Part shown: in pieces, positions 23,001-32,300 of the stretch
Position numbering within the stretch: the first letter of the stretch is position 1
Layout of the letters: the number at the start of each line of letters is the position of its first letter
Assembly: GCA_019916065.1 (NCBI GenBank)
Contig: CM034243.1
Coordinates: 1,488,001 to 1,552,000, forward strand
Origin: Vitellaria paradoxa
Lineage: Eukaryota; Streptophyta; Magnoliopsida; Ericales; Sapotaceae
DNA: 64,000 bases
Reading direction: 5' to 3'
Made by a program: the position numbers and the translations under genes
The notes under the pieces: model-generated
The model's input: only the letters and a program-made list of their open reading frames with translations
Databases searched by the model: none
What the model was told of the DNA's origin: nothing

Positions 23001-23048
23001 CGAAGAGGGCTGTGGCGGCGGCTCTTCAAGTTCACGTTCAGCAGCCAT
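20022..23048 (-). CDS. LINE ORF1: DUF4283 / CCHC zinc-knuckle RNA-binding protein (1008 aa)
   Basis: This is the likely RNA-binding partner that packages LINE RNA. From the ATG at 23046-23048 (start MAAERELEE, conserved in LINE B; the open frame further upstream lacks an ATG) the layout is: a Ser/Pro-rich N-terminus with a short amphipathic helix (VGILGGFHAQIEALTAAIQ); a long Asn/Pro-rich stretch with NPN repeats (about 230-480); a DUF4283-like domain (about 536-621, with EIAIMAEPFKLSLVGKF and HTMRVFKWSPQF); a CX2CX4HX4C knuckle (about 712-728, CMSCKHLGHKQEKC); then an acidic Ser/Asp-rich tail and a basic C-terminus (RGKKK, RKGRSKSK). It ends in TGA overlapping the ORF2 ATG. It is longer than many plant ORF1 proteins because of the low-complexity part. 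Confidence 0.9.
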   Translation of the reverse strand: MAAERELEEPPPQPSSSTMVNLDVFGENRPSSGTDLQPTMLPNQNHHVSTSKGLIFSAPMVLEKSRAVSHGVGSVSDENPAKNSYPMPGHEDPSSPLLLDHIVGILGGFHAQIEALTAAIQGAQNQHQNNVQSRQSQALALPALPFSASTVVKGFSDLRQAVGSDHNGSPSLPMAAIVDLHQNQPKNPSQTPPNFTTAGNSCSTAAGDLFPAIPVVPATLTAGAATLAADLPQTLAATLVSQNPKSNPNTLFPANAQFTLNEKSPNSSGHIPNSYPILCPNLPNFRILNVSSKLDQTLIAQNPNLINSPIENPISQIHNPNVENPRISNPNSQIPNSQIPNSFNSQLKTLIPSIAHFPQSETLIPSISQFPQNETLPPISSPNLTNSPLHVNPNHPNPQIENPNVEISQIEYTNPQIENPNSKIKNSNFDLENPNSSQFPALSKNPPKTKNYTSLPQNGNFSHNLTIPPKTEIFAKNPNLPPNQASPSPPIEKEIPRPEKSFIDALGIGKNHSPEIPIKPLSNYHGMPAVLFSKEEIAIMAEPFKLSLVGKFSFGRPTMELIRKFFSSLGLKGDWQISLLDKRHILIKLRLEEDYTRLWTRQSWFVQGHTMRVFKWSPQFRCNEESPVVPVWITLPYLPIHLVHCKSALFSIASAVGKPLRVDHATATLNRPTVARVLVECDVSQPSFAKKVWVGDEESGFVQDIIIEKLPDYCMSCKHLGHKQEKCFIANPTLRPPARVGNEKGKEKASSEEVSAGQGRPVYVAKSLKGPTLAPATSASTSLSIPEVPSSSSVPVNDGPSALPQDFATTSPPIIMLTPDKVSSSPDAPIITTSLQDHVHSSPAIVPTSVIAPIIVPHSGLDSTVVTTAPGPCSGTASYNVSLSPGRAPGVTINFQSEDIPSNQTIPSGRVGSSHSADDASSDDDLEGGTDDRYASDPGAPDVVPQSEDTASKTDTISSSSNTGSIDADGFQRVLRSHRGKKKDNVSTNTAASKPPQTIARKGRSKSK

Positions 23049-23129
23049 TAGGGGCTGCTCTAAAGTGTTCAACGCCAAAATAGCGCTGGAAAAGTTCGCC
23101 AAAGAAGGGGAGGAAGGTTGGCCGGCGGG

Positions 23130-26100
23130 GTCCGGGGCTCAGGGTTTAGGATTCGGGGTTCGGAGATCGGGGTTTGGGGTTCGGGCTTTCGGGGTTCTAG
23201 GTTCGGGGATCTGGGCTCGGGTTTCGGGGTTTCGGGTTCAGGGTTCAGGGTTCGGGGCTCGGGGTTTGGGATTCGGGGTTCGGGGATCGGGGTTTGGGGT
23301 TCGGGCTTTCGGGGTTCTGGGTTCGTGGTTCTGGGCTCGGTGTTCGGGGTTCGGGGTTTCGGATTCGGGGTTCGGGGCTCGGGCTTTGGGATTCAGGGTT
23401 CGGGGCTCGGGGTTTGGGATTCAGGGTTTCGGGGTTCTGGGTTCGGGGTTCTGGGCTCGGGGTTCGGTGTTCAGGGTTTCAGGTTCAGGGTTCGGGGTAC
23501 GGGGCTCGGGGTTTGGGATTCGGGGTTCGGGAATTGGGGTTTGGGGTTTGGGCTTTAGGGGTTCTGGGTTCGGGGTTCTGGGCTCGGGTTTCGGGGTTTT
23601 AGGCACAGGTTCGGGGTTCGGGGCTCACGGTTTGGGATTCGGGGTTCAGGGATCGGGGTTTGGGGTTCTGGCTTTCGGGGTTTTGGGTTTGCGGTTCAAG
23701 GCCCGGGGTTCGGGGTTTCGGGTTCGGGGTTCGGGTCTCGGGGTTTGGGATTCGGGGTTCGGGGATCGGGGTTTGCCGTTCGGGCTTTCGGGGTTCTGGG
23801 TTCGGGGTTCTGGGCTCGGGGTTTGGGGTTTCGGGTTTCGGGTTCAGGGTTCGGGGCTCGGGCTTTAGGATTCAGGTTTCGGGGATCGGGGTTTGGGGTT
23901 CGGGCTTTCGGGGTTCTGGGTTTGGGGTTCTGGGCTCGGGGTTTGGTGTTTGGGGTTCCGGGTTCAGGGTTCGGGGTTCGGGGCTCGGGGTTTGGGATTC
24001 GGGGTTCGGGGATGGAGGTTTGGGGTTCAGGCTTTCTGGGTTTTGGGTTCGGGGTTCTGGGCTCGGGGTTCAGGGTTCGGGGTTCGGGGCTCGGGGATCG
24101 TGGTTTGGGGTTCGGGCTTTCGGGGTTCTGGGTTCGGGGTTCGGGCTTTCGGGTTCGGGGTTCGGGGTTCGGGGCTCAGGGTTTGGGATTCGGGTTTCGG
24201 GGATTGGGGTTTGGGGTTCGGTCTTTCGGCGTTCTGGATTCGGGGTTCTGGGCTCGAGGTTCGGGGTTCAGGGTTTCGGGTTCAGGGTTTGGGGTTCGGG
24301 GCTCGGGGTTTAGGATTCGGGGTTCGGGGATCGGGTTTGGGGTTCGGGCTTTAGGGCTTCTGGGTTCGGTGTTCTGGGCTCGGGGTTCGGGGTTTGGGGT
24401 TTCGAGTTCAGGGTTCGGGGTTCGGGGTTTGGGATTCGGGGTTCGGGGATCGGGGTTTGGGGTTCGGGATTTCGGGGTTCTGGGTTCGGGGTTCTGGTCT
24501 CGGTTTTGGGGTTTCGGGATCAGGGTTCGGGGGTCGGGACTCGGGTTGGGTTCGGGCTTTCGTGGTTCTGGGCTCGGGGTTCGGGGTTTCGGGTTCAGGG
24601 TTCGGGGCTCGGGCTTTGGGATTCGGGGTTCGGGGCATTGGGGTTTGGGGTTCGGGCTTTCGGGGTTCTGGGCTCGGCGTTCGGGGGTCGAGGTTTCGAG
24701 TTCAGGGTTCGGGGTTCGGGGCCCAGGGTTTGGGATTCGGGGTACGGGCATCGGGGTTTGGGGTTCGAGATTTCAGGTTTCGGGGTTCGGCGTTCTGGGC
24801 TCGGGGTTCGGGGTTCGGGGTTTCGGGTTCAGGGTTCAGGGTTCGGGGCTCGGGGCTTGGGATTCAGGGTTCGGGGATCAGGGTTTGGGGTTCGGGCTTT
24901 CGGGGCTCCGGGTTCGGGGTTCTGGGCTCGGGGTTCGGGGTTCGGGGTTTTGGGTTCAGGGTTCGGGGTTCGGGCCTCGGGTTTTGGGATTCGGGGTTCG
25001 AGGATCGGAGTTTGGGGTTCGGGCTTTCGGGGTTCTGGGTTCGGGGTTCTGGGCTCGGGGTTCGGGGTTCGAGGTTTTGGGTTCAGGTTTCGGGGTTCGG
25101 GGCTCGGGGTTTGGGATTCGGGGTTCGGGGATCGGGGTTTGGGGTTCGGGCTTTCGGGGTTCTGGGGTCGAGGTTCTGGGCTCAGGGGTCGGGGTTCGGG
25201 GTTTTGGGTTCAGGGTTCGGCGTTCGGGGCTCGGGGTTTGGGATTCGGGGTTCGGGGATCGGGGTTTGGCGTTCAGGGCTTTCGGGGTTCTGGGTTCGAG
25301 CTTCTCGAGCTCGCGGTTCAGGGTTCGGGTTTCGGGTTCAGGGTTCGGGGTTCGGGGCTCGGGGTTTGGGATTCGGGCTTTCGGGGTTTTGGGTTCGGGA
25401 TTCTGGGCTAGGGGTCCGGTGTTCAGGATTTCGGGTTCGGGGTTTAGGGTACGGGGCTCGGGGTTTGGAATTCGGGGTTCGGGAATCGGGGTTTGGGGTT
25501 TGGGCTTTCGGGGTTCTGGGTTCGGGGTTCTGGGCTCTGGGTTCAGGGTTTCGGGTTCAGGGTTCGGGGTTCGGGGCTCGCGGTTTGGGATTCGGGGTTC
25601 AGGGATCGGGGTTTTGGGTTCTGGCTTTCGGGGTTCTGGGTTCGGGGTTCAAGGCTCGGGGTTCGGGGTTCGGGGTTTCGGATTCAGGGTTCGGGGCTCG
25701 GGGTTTGGGATTCAGGGTTCGGGGATCAGGGTTTAGGGCTCGAGCTTTCAGGGTTTTGGGTTCGGGGTTTTGGGCTCGGGTTTCGAGGTTTCGGGTTCGG
25801 GGTTCGGGGCTCGGGGTTTATGATTCGGGGTTCGGGGATCGGGGTTTGGATTTCGGGCTTTCGGGGTTCCGGGTTTGGGGTTCTGGGCTCGGCATTCGGG
25901 GTTCGAGGTTTCGAGTTCAGGGTTCGGGGTTTGGGGCTCGGCGTTTGGGATTCGGGGTACGGGCATCGGGGTTTGGGATTCGGGATTTTGGGGTTCTGGG
26001 CTCGGGGTTCAGGGTTTGGGATTTGGGGTTTGGGTATCGGGGTTTAGGGGTTCGGGCTTTCGGGGTTTTGGGTTCGGGGTTCTGGGCACGGGGTTCGGGG

Positions 26101-27480
26101 TTGGTTTAGGGTTCGGGGTTCGTGGCTCGGGGTTTGGGATTCGGGGTTCGGGGATCGGGGTTTGGGGTTCGGGCGTTCGGGGTTCTGGGCTCGGGGTTCG
26201 GGGATCGGGGTTTCGTGTTTAGGCTTCGAGGTTCGGGGCCCGGGGTTTGGGATTCGGGGTTCAGGGATCGGGGTTTGGGCTTCGGGCTTTCGAGGTTCTG
26301 GGTTCGGGGTTCTGGGCTCGTGGTTCGGGGTTCGGGGTTTCGGGTTCAGGGTTTGGGGTTCGGGGCTTAGGGATTTAGGATTCGGCGTTCTGGGTTCGGG
26401 CTTTCGGGGTTCTCGGTTCGGGGTTCTGGGCTCGGGGTTCGGTGTTTCGAGTTCAGGGTTCGGGGTTCGGGGCTCGAGGTTTGGGATTCGGGGTTTGGGG
26501 ATCAGGGTTTAGGGTTCGGGCTTTCCGGGTTTTGGGTTCGGTGTTGTGGGCTCGGGGTTCGGGGTTTCAGGTTCAGGGTTCGGGGTTCGGGGCTCGAGGT
26601 TTGGGATTCGGGGTTCGGGGATCGGGGTTTGGGGTTCGGGCTTTCGGGGTTCTAGGTTCAGTGTTCTGGGCTCGGGGTTCGAGGTTCGGGATTTTTGGTT
26701 CAGGGTTCGGGGTTCGGGGCTCGAGGTTTGGGGTTTTGGGTTCAGGGTTCGGCGTTCGGGGCTCGGGGTTTGGGATTCGGGGTTCTGGGATCGGGGTTTG
26801 GGGTTCGTGCTTTCAGGGTTCTGGGTTCGGGGTTTTGGGCTCGGGGTTCGGGGTTCATGGTTTCGGGTTTTGGGTTCGGGGTTTGGGGCTCTGGGTTTGG
26901 GATTCGGGGTTCAGGGATCGGGGTTTCGGGGTTTGGGGCTCGGGGTTCTGGGCTCGGGGTTCGGGGTTCGAGGTTTCAGGTTCAGGGTTCGGGGTTCGCG
27001 ACTCGGGGTTTGGGAATCGGGGTTCGGGGATCAAGGTTTGGGGTTCAAGCTTTCAGGGTTCTGGGTTCGGGGTTCTGGGCTCGGGGTTCGGGGTTTCGGG
27101 TTCAGGGTTCGGGGTTCGGGGCTTGGGGTTTGGGATTCGCGGTTCGGGGATCGGGGTTTGGGGTTCGGGCTTTCGGGGTTCTGGGTTCGGGATTCTGGGC
27201 TCGGGGTTGGGGGTTCAGGGTTTCAGGTTCAGGGTTCGGGGTTCGGGGCTCGGGGTTTTGGATTCGGGGTACGGGGATCGGGGTTTGGGGTTCGACCTTT
27301 CGGGGTTCTGGGTTCGGGGTTCTGGGCTCGGGGTTCGGGGTTTCGGGTTCAGGGTTCGGGTTTCGGGGCTCGGGGTTTGGGATTCGGGATTCGGGGATCG
27401 GGGTTTTGGTTTCAGGCTTTCAGGGTTTAGGCTTACGGGGTTCTGGGCTCGGGGTTCGGGGTTCGGGGTTTCAGGTTCAG
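23130..27480 (+). repeat. 4.35 kb telomere-like array with ~120-bp higher-order repeat
   Basis: The array consists of 7-8 bp monomers dominated by TTCGGGG, with TTCAGGG, TTTGGGG, CTCGGGG, ATCGGGG and TTCTGGG variants. The monomers recur in a fixed order, forming a larger period: the landmark GGGCTTTCGGGG starts near 23183, 23303, 23782, 23902, 24653, 24893, 25021 and 25148, mostly 120-128 bp apart or multiples of that. The plus strand is extremely G-rich and CpG-rich compared with the AT-rich elements to the right. Stop codons are rare, so long Gly/Ser/Phe/Val-rich frames appear in all three plus frames at once; these are artefacts of the repeat, not genes. Confidence 0.93.
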
Positions 27481-29008
27481 TGATTGGACATCAATTGTTA
27501 CATGTTTATATATTCAAATTACACTTGCACACATCATAAAAAGATATAAAATCTATGTTTTGTGCAGATTTCATCCCCATATCTCCAAAGTGGAATATGT
27601 GTTGATTTCCATCACAAAAACAAGAAATTGAGCTACATTGAGGGTGTTGAGAAGAAAGCATGCTGCACAACACATCAAAGGGTTGAAGCTATTTCAGAAG
27701 AAGAAGAAAATTCAGTTGAAATCAGTGCAAAGAGATCAGAATCACTATTCTGGAAATTTCTGCAGCAGGGGATCGTATTCGAATATGGTTTTACTGTATT
27801 CGAATATAAGCTTCTTCACAGTAACGAATTCCATGTGACCCCAACTTCCCCATGTGATGTCACCTGCAATCCAGGGAGGGCAAATCAGGAAAAAAAGATA
27901 TAGGAGAGAGAAGAAGCCATCATGAGGAGAACATTCGGTTAGAGGAGAGAGAAAAGGAGGAGAGAGAAGGAAGAAAGAAGGGGGTGAGACCCACGCGACA
28001 AAAAAACAGAGAACTGGAGCTGGGGAAGAAATTCAGTTTTCGGAGAGAGTTTTGGAGAGTTTTTTCATTGAGAGTTCATAGTTTTATATTGGAATTTTAA
28101 TTCAGCATTGGAGTTTTTGGGGAGATTTACACTTTGAATTCATTCCAATTTCTGTAATCAGATTTTCAAGTCTAAATCCATTAAACCTTCAATTTCAGAT
28201 TGCAATGTCTTCGAATCAGATTTTCATTTCTGTTTTTCTTCTTTTCAACATGCTCGGCTAAGTTTTCTTGAGCCAAGGCAAGGGTAATGCCCTTCCAATG
28301 AATCTCAAGTGGCCGAACTTCATGAATTTACCTTGAGTTTTTATGGTTATCAAGTCAATTTGCAGCTGGGTGTCTTAGAACTCATTGATTCAAGACCCGA
28401 TTAATCCAACTTTGTATATCCTATTGATGAGTTCATAGGTGTTGCTTAACTTAGAACTCTCATGACATTGTTGTATGTGGGTTGCTAGAATTAGAACTCC
28501 TATTGTCCTTAAAATAGGTTATGCACATTGAGTGTTTAATCCATGGTTTGTTTCAATTGAAATTAATTTTCTCAAAAATCAGTACAAATTGATTTGGTAA
28601 ATTTATAAGCTCTTGGCACTTGAAATTCATTTGGATTGGTATTAAACTTGCCTTGCTCAACTTTTTTATCACTTAATCTTTTAGTTTAAATTCACTTTGC
28701 TTTTGGAAAGTTAGTTCAAAATCATCAACCAACCAAATCAGATTTTAATTTTCTATTTCACATTTTTCTGTGAGTTGTGTTTTGCCAAATTAATCTCCAT
28801 TAGAGTCATTCACTTCATTACTCCCTAGATCCCTGTGGAAATGACCTGGGACTTACCAGTTATTTTGTGCTTCAACCACACCTTGCACTTGGGGGAAAAC
28901 TTGTCTTGATTTACCTCACTTAACATTTTCTTTAAATTTGAATTTATAATCTGAATTTTCATTTGAGCTTTTATCTTGGAGTGAGGTAATTAAACAAGAA
29001 CAAGCACA
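27481..29008 (+). repeat. LTR 1 (5' LTR of the array)
   Basis: It begins TGATTGGACATCAATTG, exactly where similarity to the later copies starts and the telomere-like array stops. The end is set at a CA six bases before the primer-binding site, giving about 1528 bp; since every LTR here is followed by the same internal sequence, the right edge is uncertain by a few bases. It carries two ATTCGAAT palindromes (27777 and 27798), a TATAAA at 27545 of unproven role, and a purine-rich GA tract around 27903-27987. Eye comparison with LTR 2 gives roughly 15-20 differences, many in homopolymer runs. Confidence 0.88.
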
Positions 29009-29014
29009 AATTTA

Positions 29015-29032
29015 TGGCGCCGTTGCCGGGGA
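29015..29032 (+). promoter_or_regulatory. Primer-binding site, tRNA-Asp type
   Basis: TGGCGCCGTTGCCGGGGA is an 18-nt perfect complement to the 3' end of plant tRNA-Asp(GTC) including the CCA. It lies six bases after the proposed LTR end and would prime minus-strand DNA synthesis. This primer choice is typical of Athila/Tat-type elements. A leader of about 330 nt with one ATTCGAAT follows before gag. Confidence 0.93.
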
Positions 29033-29361
29033 TCTTTGAGAAGCAATGGTGTTTTGAGCCTTTGGAGCATTAACTGGCAGTACATCTCATCACCATTTTC
29101 AACAACAGAGCTGCTTAACTTGTTGAGTAACTTTGTTTCATCTTTATTTCTATTTCTTTTATAGTTTTAGTTGTTAGTTTAGTTTTAGAACTGCTTGCAT
29201 CTGAATCCTGAAATTCTGATTTGAATCTATTTCATCTGATATTCGAATACGGCTGCATTTCTCTGCTGAGAGCTGTAGTTGCAATTCTCTGTGAATCAGT
29301 AGATGAAATTGTGAAGTTAGGAGTTTAGATTGGAGTTTTGTGTCAGTCTGAATTTCTGTTT

Positions 29362-32300
29362 ATGCTTTTAAGGTCTGGTAAACTTGTTGGAAACAGATTT
29401 GAATTGCATTCTCCATCTTCTCTTGCTGAATTGATTGAATTTGCTGCACTACATTCACAATCTGAATTTTCTGTTGCACATATGGATCCACCACCACCTG
29501 TTCTGCCGGAAGGAAGTGTTCAAGGAGAGAATGATCAAATGGATCAAAACATCCTTAGACCTCTCCGAGAATATCTTTATCCAGCTAGACAAACCACTCC
29601 ATCTTGCATTGTTCTTCCAAATGGACATCAGAATTTTTATCTTAAACCTGAAACAATTCAGCTGTTACCAACTTTTCATGGCATGGACTCAGAAAATCCT
29701 TATATGCATATGAAAGAATTTGAAGATGTTTGTGGAACTTGCATGGATAGGAATGTTAATGAGGACATGGTTAGGCTTAAATTATTTCCATTTTCATTGA
29801 AAGACAAGGCAAAAATGTGGTTGAATTCACTTGAGCCTAGATCAATAGGTACTTGGAGAGACATGCAAACAAAATTTTTGAAGAAGTATTTTCCTGCAAA
29901 TAGAACTGTGATTCTTCAACAGCAAATAATGAATTTTGTGTGTAAATCCAATGAAACATTTGCTCAAGCATGGGAAAGATTCAAGGAATTATTGCAAGCA
30001 TGTCCACATCATGGTTTTGAATCTTGGAGAATTGTTAATTTTTTCCATAATGCATTAACTCCAAATCTGAAAATGTTGGTTGCCACCATGTGTAATGGTG
30101 AATTCTATGACAAAACTGCTGAAGAGGCTTTACATTTCTTTGATGCTTTAGCTGAAAACACTAAACAGTGGGAGGTAGTCTCCCCATTTTGTTCTGAATT
30201 TTCTGACAGATCAAATGATAGAGGAAAGTTCCACCTCAATGAGGCAGATGATGTTGGAGCTAGGCTGGCTGCATTGTCAAGAAAGATTGAATTGATGGAG
30301 CAAAAGAAGCAAACATTGAAGGAGAGTGAAGTGAAGTGTGTGATGTGTGAAACCGCAGACCACAGGACTGATGATTGCCCAACACTTCCAGCCTTTAAGG
30401 AAGTTCTCTATGGTCAAGCAAATCCCACACAAGCTGCAAGACCCTTCAATCAAAATCAGGGGATGAACACATATTCACAAGGCCATAGTCCATATTCGAA
30501 TAGCTACAACCCTGGCTACAGAAATCATCCAAACCTTTCTTGGAAAGCAGAAGCACAGAACCAACAATACCAACCTCAACAAAATGTGCAACCTCAACCA
30601 TTTCCTCCTCAGCCTTTTCAACCTCAGCAGAATACAAATTTTTATCAGCCACCTCACAAAAGATCTTTGGAAGACACCTTGCAACAATTTATGCAAGGGC
30701 AGATTGGAACCAACAATCAGAATTCCAAGTTTCAAGAGCAGACAAACAGGGCCATGGAAGACATCCGAAGTCAATTGTCAAAGCTAACTCAAGCTTTAAC
30801 CATCAGAGAATCAGGAAAGCTTCCATCTCAGCCAAGACCAAATCCTACAAGCCAAGTTCATTTCAGTGAATCATCTTCATCTGCTGCAAATGAAAATCTG
30901 GAGCATGTACAAGCTGTTTCAACATTGAGAAGTGGTAAGTAAATTGTCAAGCCAGATTACAAACCACCTGCTGAAGAAATTGAGGAAGAAAATGAGCAAG
31001 AAATATTGAAAAATGAAGAGGAAATGCAGCTGAAACAGAAATTGGACAGCAGAACAGAAAGTGAACAGAAACAGAAATTTAGCACTTCTGAGAAAGAAAT
31101 CATGTTTCAGAATGAAGAGCAAGAATTGAAGCAAAATGAAAGACTAATTGGGGACAACAAGTTGGACAGCAGAAAATTTGAGGAAAAGCAGAATCTGAAC
31201 CAAGAAAATCAGGAAATTCTGATGCAGCCAATGGGATATTCGAATACCAGCAAGCAAGATTCGAATAGCAGTAAGCAGCAAATCAGAATCCAGAGAACAG
31301 AGCAGGTAAATTCTGAAAATAAAGAGGAAATTTCTGACAATAAGAAAAAAATTTCTGAAGAAAATCAGTTTGAAAAGAGTGAGAAAGATTTTGAAAATAA
31401 AGAAATTTTGAATAAAACCAATTTGGACAAATCTGAATTTGTTCCAAAACTTCCATTTCCACAAAGATTGAACAAAGCCAAGAAAGAGAATTTGAATTCT
31501 GACATCTATGAATTGTTCAAACAAGTCAGAATCAATATTCCCTTACTTGATGCAATTAAACAAAATCCATCCTATGGAAAATTTTTGAAAGATTTGTGTA
31601 CTGTTAAGAGGAAAATGAATGTGAAAGAAAGAGCATTTTTGACTGAACAAGTGAGCTCCATTTTGCAATTTAAAACTCCTCCCAAATATAAAGATCCAGG
31701 TTGCCCCACCATAGCCTGCTTAATTGGGAATCAAAGGGTAGATCAAGCTTTGCTAGATTTAGGTGCAAGTGTCAACCTCTTACCATTCACTGTTTGCAAA
31801 CAGCTGGGGTTGGGAGAACTTAGACCTACTAGGGTGACACTACAACTTGCTGATAGGTCAGTTAAAGTCCCTAGAGGTGTGGTTGAGGATGTCTTGATTC
31901 AAGTGGATCATTTTTACTTTCCAGTGGACTTTATAGTGCTAGACACTCAGCCCATTCAAGGAAACCAACCAGCTGTACCTGTTATCCTAGGAAGACCATT
32001 TTTGGCCACCTCAAATGCCTTGATCAATTGTAGAACTGGAGTTATCAAGTTCTCCTTTGGAAACATGACAATTGAGAAAAACATCTTCAAGGTGACCAAA
32101 CAGCCGAGTGATTATGAGGAAGTAGAGGAAGTTGATTGGATTCAAACAACCACTCAAGATCACTTTGATAGAGAGTATTTTGATGACCCTTTGGAGAAAG
32201 CCTTAGTGAATAATGAGCAAGTAGATTTCCTAGCTGATTGTGATGTGGAAAATTGTGAGGGAGGAGAATTTGAGGAAATGAAAAATTCAGTGCTGATGAT

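Larger units (their letters stand above)
15625..23129 (-). mobile_element. LINE C, L1-type retrotransposon with both ORFs intact
   Basis: A 7.5 kb minus-strand LINE with a T-run at 15625-15643 (poly(A) tail on the sense strand), a 280-nt 3' UTR, an open ORF2 (1366 aa) and an open ORF1 (1008 aa from ATG). Both catalytic modules have complete motif sets. The 5' end stops at about 23129, within sequence that in LINE B continues for roughly 100 nt more, so C has a short leader (about 80 nt) and is slightly 5'-truncated relative to B. It is the least decayed of the three copies and probably the youngest. Both flanks are telomere-like repeats. Confidence 0.93.

Noticed and set aside
23049..23102. 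Extension of LINE C ORF1 by 18 codons upstream
   Set aside because: The upstream frame is open but begins at TTG; the first ATG, at 23046-23048, is the one conserved in LINE B.
23118..27539. Long plus-strand reading frames (up to 663 codons) rich in Gly, Ser, Phe, Val and Arg
   Set aside because: They are open in all three plus frames at once because the TTCGGGG-type heptamer has few stops; monomer drift changes the frame, and there is no start context or domain.
27562..27903. A 113-codon frame inside LTR 1, also seen in LTR 2
   Set aside because: It lies in a non-coding LTR, varies in length, and is broken by an indel in LTR 3; its apparent conservation only reflects high LTR identity.
29015..29032. 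tRNA-Asp gene
   Set aside because: Only the 18-nt complement of the tRNA 3' end is present, exactly at the primer-binding position; no cloverleaf can be formed.
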